Assembly (NCBI RefSeq): GCF_040807025.1 | Contig: NC_090943.1 | Location: 8,294,356-8,358,355 of the forward strand | Direction of reading: 5' to 3' | Source of the DNA: Struthio camelus | Lineage: Eukaryota > Chordata > Aves > Struthioniformes > Struthionidae | Length of the DNA: 64,000 nucleotides | In this document: piece after piece, positions 1-12,600 of the stretch | Numbering within the stretch: position 1 is the stretch's first letter | Layout: the number at the start of each line of letters is the position of its first letter | The notes under the pieces: generated by a model | What the model saw: only the letters and a program-made list of their open reading frames with translations | Databases searched by the model: none | Told to the model about the DNA's origin: nothing | Made by a program: the position numbers and the translations under genes

Positions 1-2681
1 AAATAGAAGGTCAGCATTCTATTCTACAATAGGTATGGGGATTAAGGGTAAGGTTTTTGATGAAAGATACCGGGACATTTATACCAGCTGTGAGGAAGAT
101 TTACCAAAAAGATACCAAGACAACAGAAGTGGCACAACTCAGGAATTAAGAGCCCTCATCTCAATTTTAACTGTATCTAACCTCCGTTTATGTGACATTT
201 CTGAAGTTCTCGGTTTCCAGGGTTCAGAAACTCTGAATCTGTCCTTTCTCATGCACTTACCTATGAAAGTCACATTTCAGACCTTTTCATCATAACAGGA
301 AGATAAGAGTGATGCAACAGAAGGAGCACTGAAGGGCTTGTTTCCATTTTTCCTCTCTGATGTTGACCTGCTGGATGACCTGGAATGAACAGTTTCACCT
401 TTCTGTGCTTTAACTTCCACATCTGTAAAAAGAAGATAATGAGATTGATCTCCTTTGCAAATAAACTTATTTTTTCTTCTTCTTATCAGAGAGTAGAAAC
501 AAAGGTGGAAAGAAATTTCTGGTAGAGTTATAAAATTCAGTGGGAAAAAGCCAATTCAGTGATGAGATTTCTGGGCTTTATGTGATTGTTTTCACTGTCA
601 GAACTTTGCAAAACAGTCCAAAATGGAACAGAAAGCAGCCCAGACTGGCCCAAACCCCAAGCCTGTGAAGTGATCTGAGCACAGTTGAGCAACTCTGGAC
701 AGAATGTTTGGCCAATTACCTCCCGCTACAGATTCCAAGCAATGTTTTATTTCAATAAAAAGAAATGACAGAAAATCTAGCATCTCACTCCCAGATCCTA
801 AGAGCGCGAACTTCTGAATACCAAAAACAGATGGAATTTTGTCAGCAACGCTTCAAACCTGAAACATAACTTTTTCGCAGTTCTGGAGAGACTCCACAGA
901 AAATATTAGGAGACATATGAGAAGTACAGGAAAATAACATGGGTTAGGCTGAAAATTGAAGCAAAAAAGCTGAAGGGAATGGAAGAGAGTGTGGGAGTAC
1001 CATTCTTCTGAGCATGCTCAGTACTGTAATACCTTGTTGAGACGATTCAGGGGAAGAGCCTTAGGCCCGTGAATTCTCCAAGCACAGACTGTGACTCACG
1101 CATCTGGCTTCTTCCTCATGTTCCTGCACATTTGTATGCTTGCCATTCTACCCCACAACTTCTTTCTTGCTTCACAAAGGTGGGTTAACGTTAATATATT
1201 TCGCTGGTTGGTAGATCTTCTCTGTGCCCCATGCATGGGATAAAGGGAGGAGGGCCTGTCCATTATATTATGTTTGATTTGCTCTTGTCCCTGCTTCATA
1301 CTGAAGAGCAGTACATCTGAGATACAGATGCTCTGTTAACATCAGTGATGCTGGAGAGGGAGTCTTTATTACTTACTGTACTATTAAGACATTCTGTCAA
1401 TAAGCATCAAGTGCTGAATCTGCACAAGTGGTGACCAATACAGGTTTAAAAGCATAAACATTCCTCCATAGCTTGTTTTAAAAAATCAAAAAAATTAACT
1501 CAGAACTTGCTGACAAGTTGTTCTAATGCTAGTTCTGTCAACACTTTCACCAGCCCAAAAGAACACAGAGCATTAGTACTGAAAGTTTTTTAAGTGCAAG
1601 AGATTGAGGACAAAGTTGGTTTCCAAAAGTCGTCTCATTACCATCTTACCTTCCTTCTAATTTTTTTAGCCTGAATCTAAGCCTAAATTCCCCTTAGGCA
1701 AGTTCTGCTCCTCTAACAAGATGACACCTGTTTGATTCACAGAAGGGTGTAAAGCTTGTCATTTAAAATTAGCTTTGATTCAACTCTGTGTAAAAAATCC
1801 CCTCAGTTACACGATCTAATGGCGTAACGATTTGTCCGTTCTGGTGGCTTCACGAGCACTATCTGTAGATGTCCCTGAATTCTTATCCATCTGGTATCTT
1901 GTGGGCTTAGGGCATTACAAAACTGCATTCAAAGGGTCATGACATGTCAATGCATCATTATACAATGCAACATGAATCTAAGCTTTCGCATTATCCTTGC
2001 TATCAATAATATCCGGGTGTCCTAAGAAGTTTGATCAAAACCAGAGTAGCTAGTTATATCATCTCCTATCTTCTTCCCCTAAATCAATTCCAACTGAATT
2101 AACTCAGTGGTCTGATTAGCCAAGGAACCTTAATGAAAAAACATGGAAAACTATACGGTACAGTTTGGTACAGTCTCAAATTTCTGATGCTTGGGGCGGG
2201 ATGCAGCTTGTAGACTGATACCTAGATTGAACTGTCCCCGCATACGTGTCTTCATGTGAATTGGTTTTCTAAATTCCTATTACAGTAAACGGAGAACTAC
2301 TCAGTATAGCTAACGGAGTCTAGAGAGTTATTCAGCTCACCAAAAGTAGAGCAGCGTACCCACTTTAAGGCAATCTGAATAGCTTGCTGTATCAACTATG
2401 AGCAGGGTTCAGCTACCTAATCCTACGTGCTTACTGATAATGATAATGCTCTGGGATATCAGACTCCTATATGGGCCTGACAGATAGGACAGGTTTTTTA
2501 GAAAACCTGCATCTTTTTTGAGCAGGAGCTGGAGGCCAGGTAGGAAATTCCACAATGCCTAAAATGGCCCTAAGATACCTACATTTCTATAACTAAATCC
2601 TACACTGGAACTCCGGTGAGTATAACGGGAGTTCAGACATCTGGTTCACATGGAGACACCTACACACAGAAACCTACGTTT

Positions 2682-2708
2682 AGGTGTCTTAATCTGCTAG
2701 CTGAATCC
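2682..2708. repeat. Copy 1 of a small dispersed repeat
   Basis: Core AGGTGTCTTAATCTGC followed by TAGCTGAATCC. Near-identical cores occur at 30141-30168 and 40985-41012 in this window, so this is a remnant of an interspersed element whose family I cannot name. Confidence 0.55.
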
Positions 2709-2789
2709 ACCCCTTTATTTGGAGATTTCCGAAGCTGGCAGTTGCATTAGCATTATGTTTAACGCGCCTCAAAGGACATTTTTTCCACT

Positions 2790-3300
2790 GCCATTTCTAA
2801 TCCACTTATGAATGCATTTATACTTTTGGCCTCCACAATATACTGCAGCAACTTACAATTTTAACTCAAGTGAAAACATCTTTCCTTTTGTTTCTTTTAA
2901 ATTTACTGCCTGAAATTTTTGCTCAGGACACCTAAGTCTTCTGTTACAAGAAACAGAATTCACCTTCTCTATGACAACAGATGTTTATACCATTATTATA
3001 TTCCTCCATATAGTCCTTTTCCAAGCTGGACTACTCTAGTCTATTTAAGCTTTTTTCTAAGGAAGCAATTCCATACCTCTGACCAGCTTGTTGCTTTTCT
3101 CTGTAACTTTCTTGGTGTTTTAGGGAGAATTTCACACAATATTCAAACTGTGCAACCCTGCCGTGTTCTTTATTCTTGTCCTAAAATTCCTAACATTCTT
3201 TTTGCCTTTTCGCCTACTACAGAGCACAGAGCTGATGTTTTCAATGAACTAGCCACAACAGCTCCACAGTTTGTTCCCTAAGCGCTCCTAATGAATTTAC
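2790..3300 (-). mobile_element. Old CR1-like LINE fragment
   Basis: Read on the - strand, the segment follows the 3' part of the amniote CR1 type: on + it shows a TGGCCTCCACAA block, then CTTCCTTTTGTTTCTTTTAAA-like, a TTTTCCAAGCTG block near 3019 and an ACATTC/TTTTTGCC block near 3190. These come in the order expected for CR1 reversed. Strongly diverged. Identification is from memory of the consensus, not from a search. Confidence 0.55.
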
Positions 3301-5493
3301 GAGTACGTGGCATGAACTTGTTCTACAGGCTTTTCCTTCCTAGTGGAGAGCAGTCTCTCTCTTTTATCCAGACACCTATTTCTGCAAAGCTATTAGGAAG
3401 ATAATCTCTTTGAGATCTCCACCACTGTCAAATTTGTTGAAAGTGGCCCAAGAGTTCAGAAGTTTTGAGAAGAGAGAGCAGATCGGATAAACCCATACAC
3501 ATATTCTCTCTTGTCATATGACCTTCTCGTCTGGAAAGCAGGCAAAAAAAAAAAAAAAACCATAAATGATATGCAACAAAAAGTAAGACTAGGAAGGAAT
3601 GACTGGAGAGCAATCAGATAAATGTCCTGTTTCCTCAGGTACTCCGAATAAGATGCCCAGCACCTACAAGGGTTTGTTCACTCCATTCACAACTAATTGT
3701 GTAGAAATTCTGCCTACTAGGAGATCTGCAGACTGTTTTTAGTCATGGCAACTGTCCCTAGGCAACTATTATGAAAGGAAATCACTCCAACAAATTCAGT
3801 TTCTCCTAGTTATGGAAAGAACAGTTGGAGTTTCCTCCAGTCTTCTCTATTACAATCGGTCAACTGCTCTACATGTTCTAAATAATTTGGCTTTAAAAGA
3901 ATAATATATATTACTTCCGTTTGAAGATGTTCCTTTCCCTTTTTCATGAAGTGGCGGGAAGAGTCAATCCAAGAAATGAGATGGGACTTACAGAATATCA
4001 GTTATAGCTCAGTGTCCCTTTCTCGTTTCATTTCTTGTGTCCAAGATGTCCAAAATATGTCAAGAACAGGATGCTGTATAAATAAAATTTCTTAAATTAA
4101 GTACATATGTACTTAGTTGAGTACACGTGGACCCCAAATTCTGACCACAATCCATACTGACAGAGGATTAGTTTGGGTTACGAGTTCTTGCCAGCGTTTT
4201 TGTTCTAATTTTCCTCCCTTGCTGTGAGCACATGGGAAATTAGTCAATTAGTGAAAATTAAGGAGCTGTTACAGAGCATATTAAACAATTGGCTACAAAG
4301 ATTATAATTATCGGGGATTTTGAGAAATGAAATGGATGTCTCTTAAAGATCTTACAGTGGATGGTGCTGCTAGCAATTTCTTAGTTCCTTTAATAAAATA
4401 ATAACCCAGGCACGAGGGAAACTCTTTATGTGATAAGAACTGAAATAGCTACTTGAGTAGGCGAAATACCTGGAATTACAAGGTAGGCAAGAACTGGCCC
4501 AAATGAGAAGAACTGCAAGGATAATAATGGTTCTGCAGAAAGCAGACAGTGTATATACTGAGCCTGCTTTTACCTAGAAGAGCTTAATACACACCTACAA
4601 TCCTCAGGCTGAATTATTACGAATGAGAGATCAAAGCTGCATATTAGGCATTATGAAATAGGAATGATAAAAAGCTGGTTGGCGGGGATGCTGGCTATGT
4701 GACTATCTCACGTAACTGCACGTTACTTTCATCTTGATCCCCACAACTGTCTTGTCATCTGCCTGCTTACTCCTCCATGGACTGCCACTCTTTTTCCTAT
4801 TACTGCAGCTTCTGATTAAGCAATGGCTTTTTGGCCTCTATGCTTTAATGCTTTAAAGCTACAGCTTTTTTGACAAGTTCTGTATTCTGCTCTGTTCAAG
4901 TTATTATAAAGCACCTTGCCACAATCTCTGGATCCCAGGGAGAAATATGCACCAAAGAACAAACTCAGGTGCATCAGCCGTGCTTAATTTCCACTTTACT
5001 ACAATTAAATCTGCCATCCTCAAAAGTCTCACTCAGCAGATACTATCAAACACTGCAAGCAGCTCAAGTTCTGTATCTGGCTATGCTCAAAAAACTACTC
5101 AGTCTTGGCAGTGCCGAGCAAATCTGGCACATCGTTTTTCTTACGCGTTCACCCAACCAACATCTTCTACCAGTTTCAGCCCTCAAAGGACACCCACCAA
5201 GTCAAATTCTGCACAAAGCTCCGTCAGTGGTGAAGCTGCTCCAGCACCCTTTTGTATAAAAAGTCAATGGTTAGATTACTTATTCTAGACATGGAAAAAC
5301 CTGCTGGTTCAAGTTCCCTATCCGAGGGGACGTGAATTCTTGTTTCCGGAGGTATGTGTTAACTGCCAAGCTCAAGTTATTTTAGGGTATTTTAAGTGTT
5401 TTAGATGGTGGACTTTTCTCAGCTGTCTCCCCCCTCCCACTGAACTGCTCCATTTTGCGAGCAATAATCGCTGGGCCAAAAGAAGAGTGAAAA

Positions 5494-5534
5494 GTCTTAT
5501 AAATGTCTTATAAATGTCTTATAGTCTTATAAAT
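5494..5534 (+). repeat. 11-bp tandem repeat containing TATAAAT
   Basis: The unit GTCTTATAAAT occurs three full times with one truncated copy between the second and last. Each full unit contains TATAAAT. It lies about 400 bp before the CpG island. Confidence 0.85.
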
Positions 5535-6157
5535 GACTGGCTAGAGCCTGATTTCAGGCCCTTCCCTTCCAAGCACCCAACCCAGCAACCTGTATGAACA
5601 CATTTTTCTTCCCAGCTTAATGAATGTTTAATTGCTTGCACAAAGCAGAACGGCTTCCAAAGGAGCCGCTGCATATGCTCTGCTCTTGACACCTGCTGCT
5701 GTCAGATGGGGGGTCAGTATCCCCTGAAAGAGGGGGCAAAATCAGCCCCATACACTCCAGGGAGCTGCTGAAGAGACTACTATTTGGCCCAGACATCCCG
5801 TCGGCCTGACCTCCACACGCCTCTTAACTTTTTGCCCTTGCAAAGTCACAGCACAGGTACTTCCAGGAGACATTTAAGACCAAGAAGCCCAAAGCAGGCA
5901 CTTCCCTGACAGACTAGGGAGAGCTTTAGCCTTGGGGGGGTGGGGGGGACAAGGCAGCGAGCTCCAGCGGCCTTGCCCTCAGTGCTATGGCCGCAGGGTG
6001 CGCAGCGAGCTGGGCAGAGGCACAGCCGGGCCCGGGGAGACTGAGGGCTGCACCTCCAGCCTCACTCCAGCCCTGAGTCCCCTCTGTGCGTCTTAGCCGC
6101 CTAGAGCTCAGCCCAAGGAGCCGGGCAGCAACCCAACCCACCCCCTCCCCGCAGCGA

Positions 6158-6167
6158 CCGCCATCTT
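6158..6167 (+). promoter_or_regulatory. YY1-like site
   Basis: CCGCCATCTT matches the YY1 core (CCGCCATnTT) and sits roughly 120-170 bp upstream of the likely start. A second, reverse-oriented CATGGCGG core lies at 6193-6200. Assignment is by motif only. Confidence 0.5.
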
Positions 6168-6215
6168 CTCAGGCCGATTCCGCCCCGCCTGTCATGGCGG
6201 CCGCGCCCCGGCCGC

Positions 6216-6225
6216 GTCACGTGAC
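6216..6225. promoter_or_regulatory. Palindromic E-box GTCACGTGAC (CLEAR-type)
   Basis: The perfect ten-base palindrome is the consensus bound by TFEB/TFE3/MITF and also by USF factors. It sits in the core CpG island just upstream of the predicted exon 1. Which factor binds cannot be told from sequence. Confidence 0.55.
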
Positions 6226-6262
6226 GCCGCCGGCCGGCGGAGGGGGGGGAGGAGCAGGGAGG

Positions 6263-6272
6263 GTCACGTGGC
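6263..6272 (+). promoter_or_regulatory. Second E-box GTCACGTGGC
   Basis: A second CACGTG core lies 47 bp after the first. The flanking GT on the left is also shared with the upstream palindrome, which suggests a paired arrangement for bHLH-ZIP dimers (USF, MYC/MAX or MiT factors). Confidence 0.5.
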
Positions 6273-6279
6273 GCCGCCG

Positions 6280-6379
6280 CGCGTCTCCAGGCGCGAGCGG
6301 TGCGCGCTGCCGCCGCCGCCGCTGAGGGCACGGGGCGGGCGGAGGGCGATGCCGCCGCCGCGTCCCGCCGGCCGCCGCG
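6280..6379 (+). other. GALNT11: Probable non-coding exon 1 of GALNT11 (5' end approximate)
   Basis: A very GC-rich stretch ends in the strong splice donor CGCG|GTGAGT at 6379/6380. The first in-gene acceptor that precedes the coding start is at 23094/23095, so this is most simply joined to exon 2 across a 16.7 kb intron. The left edge is a guess, because transcription start is not visible. It contains an upstream ATG at 6349. Additional untranslated exons within intron 1 cannot be excluded. Confidence 0.6.
6349..6379 (+). other. Upstream ATG in exon 1 (uORF, ends in exon 2 if spliced directly)
   Basis: ATG at 6349 opens ten codons to the donor. If exon 1 joins 23095 directly, the frame meets TGA at 23100-23102, making a 12-codon peptide rich in Pro and Arg. 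It depends on the true start site lying upstream of 6349. Confidence 0.4.
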
Positions 6380-6626
6380 GTGAGTGCGGGGCGGTGTGAG
6401 GGGCGGCGGGGGACCGGGGCTGGGCGCTCGGCCGGCTTCTCCTAGGGGCGGTTGAAGTTATTTCCTGCCGGCCGTGCCTGGCGCGGCTCCGTCTCGGGGT
6501 TGGCCAGCTTGCGGCTGCCGCCGGCGGGCTGGGCGCAGAGAGAGGGGGCGCTCAGCCGCCGTCCGGCCTCGGCGTTAGCGCGGGGAGGTGCGTCCGTTTA
6601 ACCGCCCCGGGGGGCCGTGAGGCGGC

Positions 6627-6666
6627 GGGCAGGGCAGGGCAGGGCAGGGCAGGGCAGGGCAGGGCA
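6627..6666 (+). repeat. GGGCA pentamer array, 8 copies
   Basis: Eight perfect GGGCA units run without interruption about 250 bp into intron 1. With GGG runs separated by only two bases, the non-template strand satisfies the G-quadruplex pattern twice over. Confidence 0.95.
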
Positions 6667-9600
6667 GCCCTGCGTGGGGCTGCAGCGAGGCTGGCAGCGG
6701 CGCAGCCGTAAGCCTGAAACGCGGGGAGCCGGCGCGGCTCCTGTCATTGATTCCCTTGGCGGGCCAAGCCGTGCGCCGTCTGCTCCTCGGCTGCTTGCTG
6801 TGCCAAAGCTTTCTCTAGCTTTGTGCCTGGAAAACTTATTTTTAAATCATTTCTCCTTTTTTTTTTTTTGGTTCCTTCCTCTTCACAAGGATGCGTTATT
6901 TAACGTGGCTGGGCTCCAGCCCTTCTAGGGAGCTCCCATCGCCGTGTGGCTTCATCTATTTATTTTCTTATTGGTGGGTGTTAAAGCTTGTAAGAGCGGC
7001 TGCAATGGAAAACGCTGAGAGCAGTTTAGCAGCCTCCCAAGTTGCCTGCGAGGTGGCAGAAGGGTTGTTTGCTCCCTCGCTGGGGTGGGAGCAGCCTCTG
7101 AGCTGGCCTTGGCAGGTCTGACCCTCCTCTGCTGCGGTCCGGCCCCAGCAGCCGACGCGGGCGTTCAGGAGCTGCCTCTCCAAACAGCTGCTTCACCTCC
7201 GGTCACTTCTTCATCGATAGTAAGCTTAAAACTGCCGCTGAGACTAATTAAAACACTAGTGCTGTTTGGTACAGTATCTCTTCTGAACTGTATCCTGACC
7301 GTCTTTTCAGTATCAATTACAGGACGGTTGCAGTAGACCTTCCACAACTCTATTGTATAACAAGATATCAAGTGCAGCCCTTCTTCCAAAAAAAAAAAAA
7401 ACCAAAAAACCCCTCATGACTTGGCTTTGTTGCTGCCCTGTAAACAATCTGTGCTTTATCCATTCTGCCTAGGGTGCTTGAAGTATTACTTTCCCTTTGA
7501 GGGAATGGTGAAATCTGTTAATGCCAGGACAGTAATTATGCAGGTGGGCAGGATCATCAGTGCTCTGGTACTTCCTAATATTCTTGTTTTTCTGGAAAAT
7601 GTATTTCAGTATAAGATCAGATGGCTTCTGTCCTTGCATAGAAAAAGTAACGTGAAAGTGACATTTAATGTTTCTGAATACTTTCTGATCTAGCATCTGC
7701 TTTCCCTCAACATGGATCCCATCTTAATAATAATAAAAAAAAAACCTGCTCCCAGAGATCTCCAGTTAGCTTAAGCTGCTCCAAGTGCAGGCAGTGCCCA
7801 ACAAAGGGTGGTACAAACCTCTCCTTGGCAGTATATTTCTTTCCCCCTCCCCCCTAGGGAGCCTCTGCATATGTGAAATAATGCAGTTGGGATTCCTAGA
7901 CCTTGTTTTAGAACAGCATAAAAGTCCAGGTGGTTTCAGATAAGAGGCTTTTGATTAACAAGCAATTGGCCTCCCCCAGTGTAACTGTCTCTGAAGAACT
8001 GCATGCCTTCTGCATAGGCTTTTCCTCATCTCTGGGTAAGATAAGCTCCTGCAGAGTTTTAGGAGCTCTTCTGCAGCAGGGAAGGAAAGAAATAACACTG
8101 CAGCTCTAATGAGCCTTCATCTGTCAGCCTCAGATGAGGAAGCCAGCAGGCTGAATGATGTGTGTTCTGAGTTAAGAGATTCTGACTGCAGATTTTGGGG
8201 CCTGTTACCTGTTTTCCACTATCTAATCATTTTGCTTCAGAGAAGGCAAGTCAGTACTCCATTATGCCTAGGGATAGAATTGGAAAGAGTTCTTAATAAG
8301 CTACTGTGTGACAGTAGTTTATGAGAATGGGTGGATCTGATCACCGTTTTTATAGTGATGTAAAACAACAGTAGGTGAGGTTCAAGCGGTTTAGGAGAAA
8401 GACAGCCCCAAAACAGCAGGGTTAGGGAAATAAAGGTGAATTACTAGAAATTTGTCTATACTGATAAGTATAGACTTACAGTAAGTGCTAAAAAACCAAA
8501 AGTTTGAATAGTAGTTAAAGGGCCTGTCTGCGGAGTGGAGCAAACTGGGTCAAAACATTTGAGGTGATTAGCAGTAACTGAGCAAACAATAACAGTGGGA
8601 GTTGCAAACCTTCCAGCAAGAAAGAATAAGGTACTCAGGAGTGAAAAGATCAGAGGGAGGATTGTGCTTCCTTTGGTTGTGTTTCCTTGGAAGGTACTGT
8701 AAAGAGATTGCAGGGACTGAGCAGTTGGCAGGCTGAGTTTAGCAGTGTGGCAGCTGTGTTGATTACCAAAGCAGAAAAGTTAGAGGAGACTTATAGCTGA
8801 AGGGACAAGGTCAAATTTTGAAAAAGCATAACCATTCCTGTCTATGGCAATTGAGTTGGTCAGCTTTCTAAATAGGTCGGTCTGTCTAGCTAGGCAATGC
8901 TACTGTTTCCATGCATCTCTGAACTCAAATAATTCTCATTCCTATGGCTCATTCTGGAAAAATGCTGCAATACAACTCTATTTCATGGTGTCAATGAGCA
9001 AAACTATGCCTGTGTGTTTCAAGTAGGGAAGTCGGTGTTCTTTTCCTCAAAAATTTTTTCCGTGGTGCATCCTGATTCAGCCTCTGCTAGGATGTGGGAG
9101 GCAGATAAACTGTCTTGATTCTTATCTAACATTTCTTTTCAAAACATATGGAGATGAATGCATCTACTGTTGCAGCTACTGCGCTATTTTATAAAGTACT
9201 GTCAGTACAAAGACTTTGGCTGTTAAACCAGTGTTTAGCAACATGAGTCAATGCATTCATTTGTTCAGCTCATTCTGAGTAAGAGTTAATGGTATCTACC
9301 ACATCCTTCAGCTGTGCTCTAGCGTGTTTCTCATGTGAGTCAGCATTGTGTAATAATTAGTGTAAATACTATATCTGAAAACTGCAAACTAGTAATACAG
9401 TGTAACAAGAAAAAGGGAAAATTAGGAAGCTGTTGATTCTATGTCAATGTAAAGTTGACCTCAAGTATGCTAAGCTTCAAATATTTTATTGTATGGCCTT
9501 CTGAACTCCTTCACTGAGATGGGAAAATACCTTTAAACATGTAGGCTAAATACCTGATTGTGTTGCCAAAACAGAGCATGGATTGAAGTCTCTTAGAGTC

Positions 9601-12600
9601 GTGTGCTATACCTACCTCAGCCCTTTCATGTGTAGTATAAGGGTTTTTGCAGCCAGATACTTTGCAGGTTTCAAACTGGAATATGGTGCTCAGGTGTGAA
9701 TCAACTTTCCCACTGTTTACACTAGCTACAGACCCCTAATGCAGGGAAACTCCGAATTTTATGTTGTCTGCTTTATGTGTTTAGTATAAGCAGGACACAA
9801 GTATGCAGGCTGGGGAGGAATCCAGACCTCACCATCCCATACTGCTCACCGGCAGATACTAAGATGTCTTTATTAGCTCTAAATTCAGTTTACGGTGGGT
9901 GAGCTGTTTTATTTTTCTCTCCTGTGACAGTAGTAGTTCTGCGCGATTATGCATTTGTGATGTTAAAGATTTGACATGACCAGCAAGTTAACCCTTATTG
10001 ACCATGCTGCAGTAACTGCAGGTGTGCATGCTCTAACCTCTCTTTTGACGTGGGGCAAGTTACCTTGAAAAAAATCACTTCTGCTGTGCAAGAGGAAAAG
10101 AATGTATGCATGAAGAAATGTTGCAGAGCAGCTGGTGTGAGGTAACTGTTCTTCTGCCGTAACTTCTTTACGCCCGTCCTAAGACCTTTGCCCGTGAGAC
10201 ACTGCACCATTCAAGAAGCTGAATTTTAAATTGATTGAACTAATACATAACCTGCAAAGGCATACTAAAAACAACATACCTCAGTAAATAATTGGTATGT
10301 GCCACACTGATTTAAATGAGTACTTCAATGGATGTTAAGAGCATATTCTTGGAGGTCTTGTTTTTAAACTTATATGAAACAGTCCAAGCGTGGCTTGGCT
10401 AAATGGCATAGACTGTCTTGTACAGACAGGGATTAAATTAGCATCTCTGTTTTAATTAAGGCCACCTCTGAAGGTAAGAGATCCTTTCCCAGGAAACACC
10501 AGACTCTATCCTGTTTTGACACACAGCTCCTCATGAATCAATCTTAGTAGGTTTTTTCTTTTGACTATTTTGCTAATTCCTGAAGTGTAATACCAAGGAC
10601 AAATTATTTCACTGGGCATTTATTAGTGAATTTATTTTCTAAAAATGCTCTTTTCTTTAATTTTCTTTATTTTTTTCCAGGGTGGAGAGGGAAGAAGGGA
10701 ATAGGTGAACCTTTTCTGTATTTGGAATAACAGCAACTGCCTCTCTCCAGACATGCTATGGAGAGTTCTGGCAAGCTAAAGGACTGAGGCTGAATTTAAG
10801 TTCTCTATGCACCCTAGGTATATTTTTTTACTTCCTGGGAGAATTGTACGTTTGTTTCTTTTTCATTGGCATGTTTTCAGCAGCAGTTCATCAGGAAGGA
10901 AGAGAGGAGATGGGAAGGAAGAGAAAACCACACAAATCTGGAAGAAAGGCTAATTAAAAACCCTTGGGACACCTTAATTTTGACAGATATCATGAGTGCC
11001 TTTCATCAGGAGATGCTCACATTAATCCCCTGTGGAACAAGAGAAGAACAATTTTTGAATTGCATGCTAACCTATGCTATCAGTATATTGGAAAGTATAG
11101 CTCCTGGTAAAGTAGGAAAATATACTTTTGATCAACTATTTACTTTGTTGCAACATGCTTAATTTCGGTGTGAAAATCCTGCGTGTGTTTTCGCATTGAA
11201 AACATTGGGAACAGGAGGAAAAAAAGTGACCGGTTGGAGATGGAAAAGAACCTCCTCTGGAGGAAGGGAGGGAGTCTGTAAGATCGTGGAGAAGGAAATC
11301 AGAGAAAATTAATTTTTGGCATAACTTGCAGCAGTTTTCTCTCTCTACACGTAATATGAAATTTCTATATGCTATTGATTTATCATTCTAGTATTACATT
11401 TAATGACCCCAAAAACATCTCCTACACAAGCGTTTGGTAGTATAACTCAGAGAGGCGTGTGGGAGGAGCAGAAGGAATGGGTTATTGCTGTTTAAACCCA
11501 GAGCCTTATTCAGTATTTATATTGCCTTCTGTTACTGTGGCCTTGGAATCTTTGATGCCTTTATTTTAATGTATTGGAGTTTTATAGCTTAACTTAACAG
11601 GAGTTAAAAATTATTAACAGATTAGCAAGTTAAATGCTTTCCTATCTCAGACAATGATCTGCTAGCTTTTGTGGACTTGCAGCAAAATATTTTAACTTCC
11701 ATTTACAATTTTGATGCTGCATTTAATCTTTTTATTTTTGAACAAATATTATATATTTACGCTAATGGCAGTTATTCAAGCTCCAAAAAGGTGTCGGTTC
11801 CAGAGCTAACAGAACTAAGCTCTGGGGGCAAGCTGCAGTGACACAGTACAGGTCATAGACTAATATTTGGGGTGAGCTATGTTACCTTACCTGTGGTGAT
11901 TTCTGATGTTTGACTACGAATGAATGTAACATGTCTGGGATGCAAACATAACACTTCTGTTATATTTTTTAATGGAATCTTCTGTGGATTGAAAATGGAA
12001 AATCCAGCAGACAAAGGAGAAGTGAAGGAGCTGTGCATGACTTGTGGAAAATGGACTTGGAGGTTTGAAGTATTTGATCTACCGCTGTAGGATAAGATGC
12101 AACTTAACCGTTCCCATGATATCAGTATTAGAGAGTCTCTAATTCTGTAGTACTAAAATTTAAGTGCAGCAGACTTGTACATACCAGTTCGGGTATAGTC
12201 TCCTGTGAAGTTTCTAGTCTGAGGCTGCAGATGCATTTAATGTACTTTCTGCATGCAGCTGTTGGTTCCAGTATTGCACTGAGTTCTGAGCAAGCGGATG
12301 TCTTTGGACTTAATCACAGAACTGGGATTTGCAAAAAAAATTTTTGCAAAAGGCAGTGTCTGTGGTCAGTAGTCACAGGCTTAAAACTGAGTCACTTCAG
12401 TGAGGTCTGTTTTAGTCTCTGTGGTTTTTTTAGAATCAGAAAATGTATTTTCACATTGCTTGGAAAAAAGGCTAAACCACTTATTCTTAATTTTTTTTTG
12501 AAGAAGATACTTTCAAACAGAAAGTATATCCGGAAAATTTCAGTCAGAATTTGGAAGTTTTCTAAAATTATTAGTGATTTGAAAAATGAGGAGCAGAAGA

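Larger units (their letters stand above)
1..5929. other. Upstream intergenic region
   Basis: AT-rich DNA with no open frame that resembles a known protein. It contains an old CR1 copy (about 2790-3300), a small dispersed repeat (2682-2708), an A-run (3543-3560) and an 11-bp tandem repeat (5494-5534). The frame open at 2919-3281 lies within the CR1 copy and is explained by it. Confidence 0.7.
5930..6730 (+). promoter_or_regulatory. GALNT11: CpG-island promoter of GALNT11
   Basis: GC content and CpG density rise sharply here against an AT-rich background, and fall away again after about 6730. The block contains no TATA box close to the likely start, as is usual for housekeeping CpG promoters. 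It has a YY1-like CCGCCATCTT at 6158-6167, two E-boxes (6216-6225 and 6263-6272), C-rich GC-box-like stretches, and a strong donor GTGAGT at 6380 that would end exon 1. It is the only promoter-like island upstream of the first coding exon. The exact start site cannot be read from sequence. Confidence 0.85.

Noticed and set aside
2919..3281. 120-codon open frame on +
   Set aside because: It lies inside the old CR1-like copy in antisense orientation and matches the reversed repeat consensus order.
4870..5288. Two overlapping 113-129 codon frames on + upstream of the promoter
   Set aside because: Both frames are open together, neither resembles a known protein, and there is no promoter or poly(A) context.
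5926..6331. Open frames through the promoter CpG island
   Set aside because: GC-rich composition (Ala/Arg/Pro/Gly strings) in both directions; this is promoter and exon 1 DNA.
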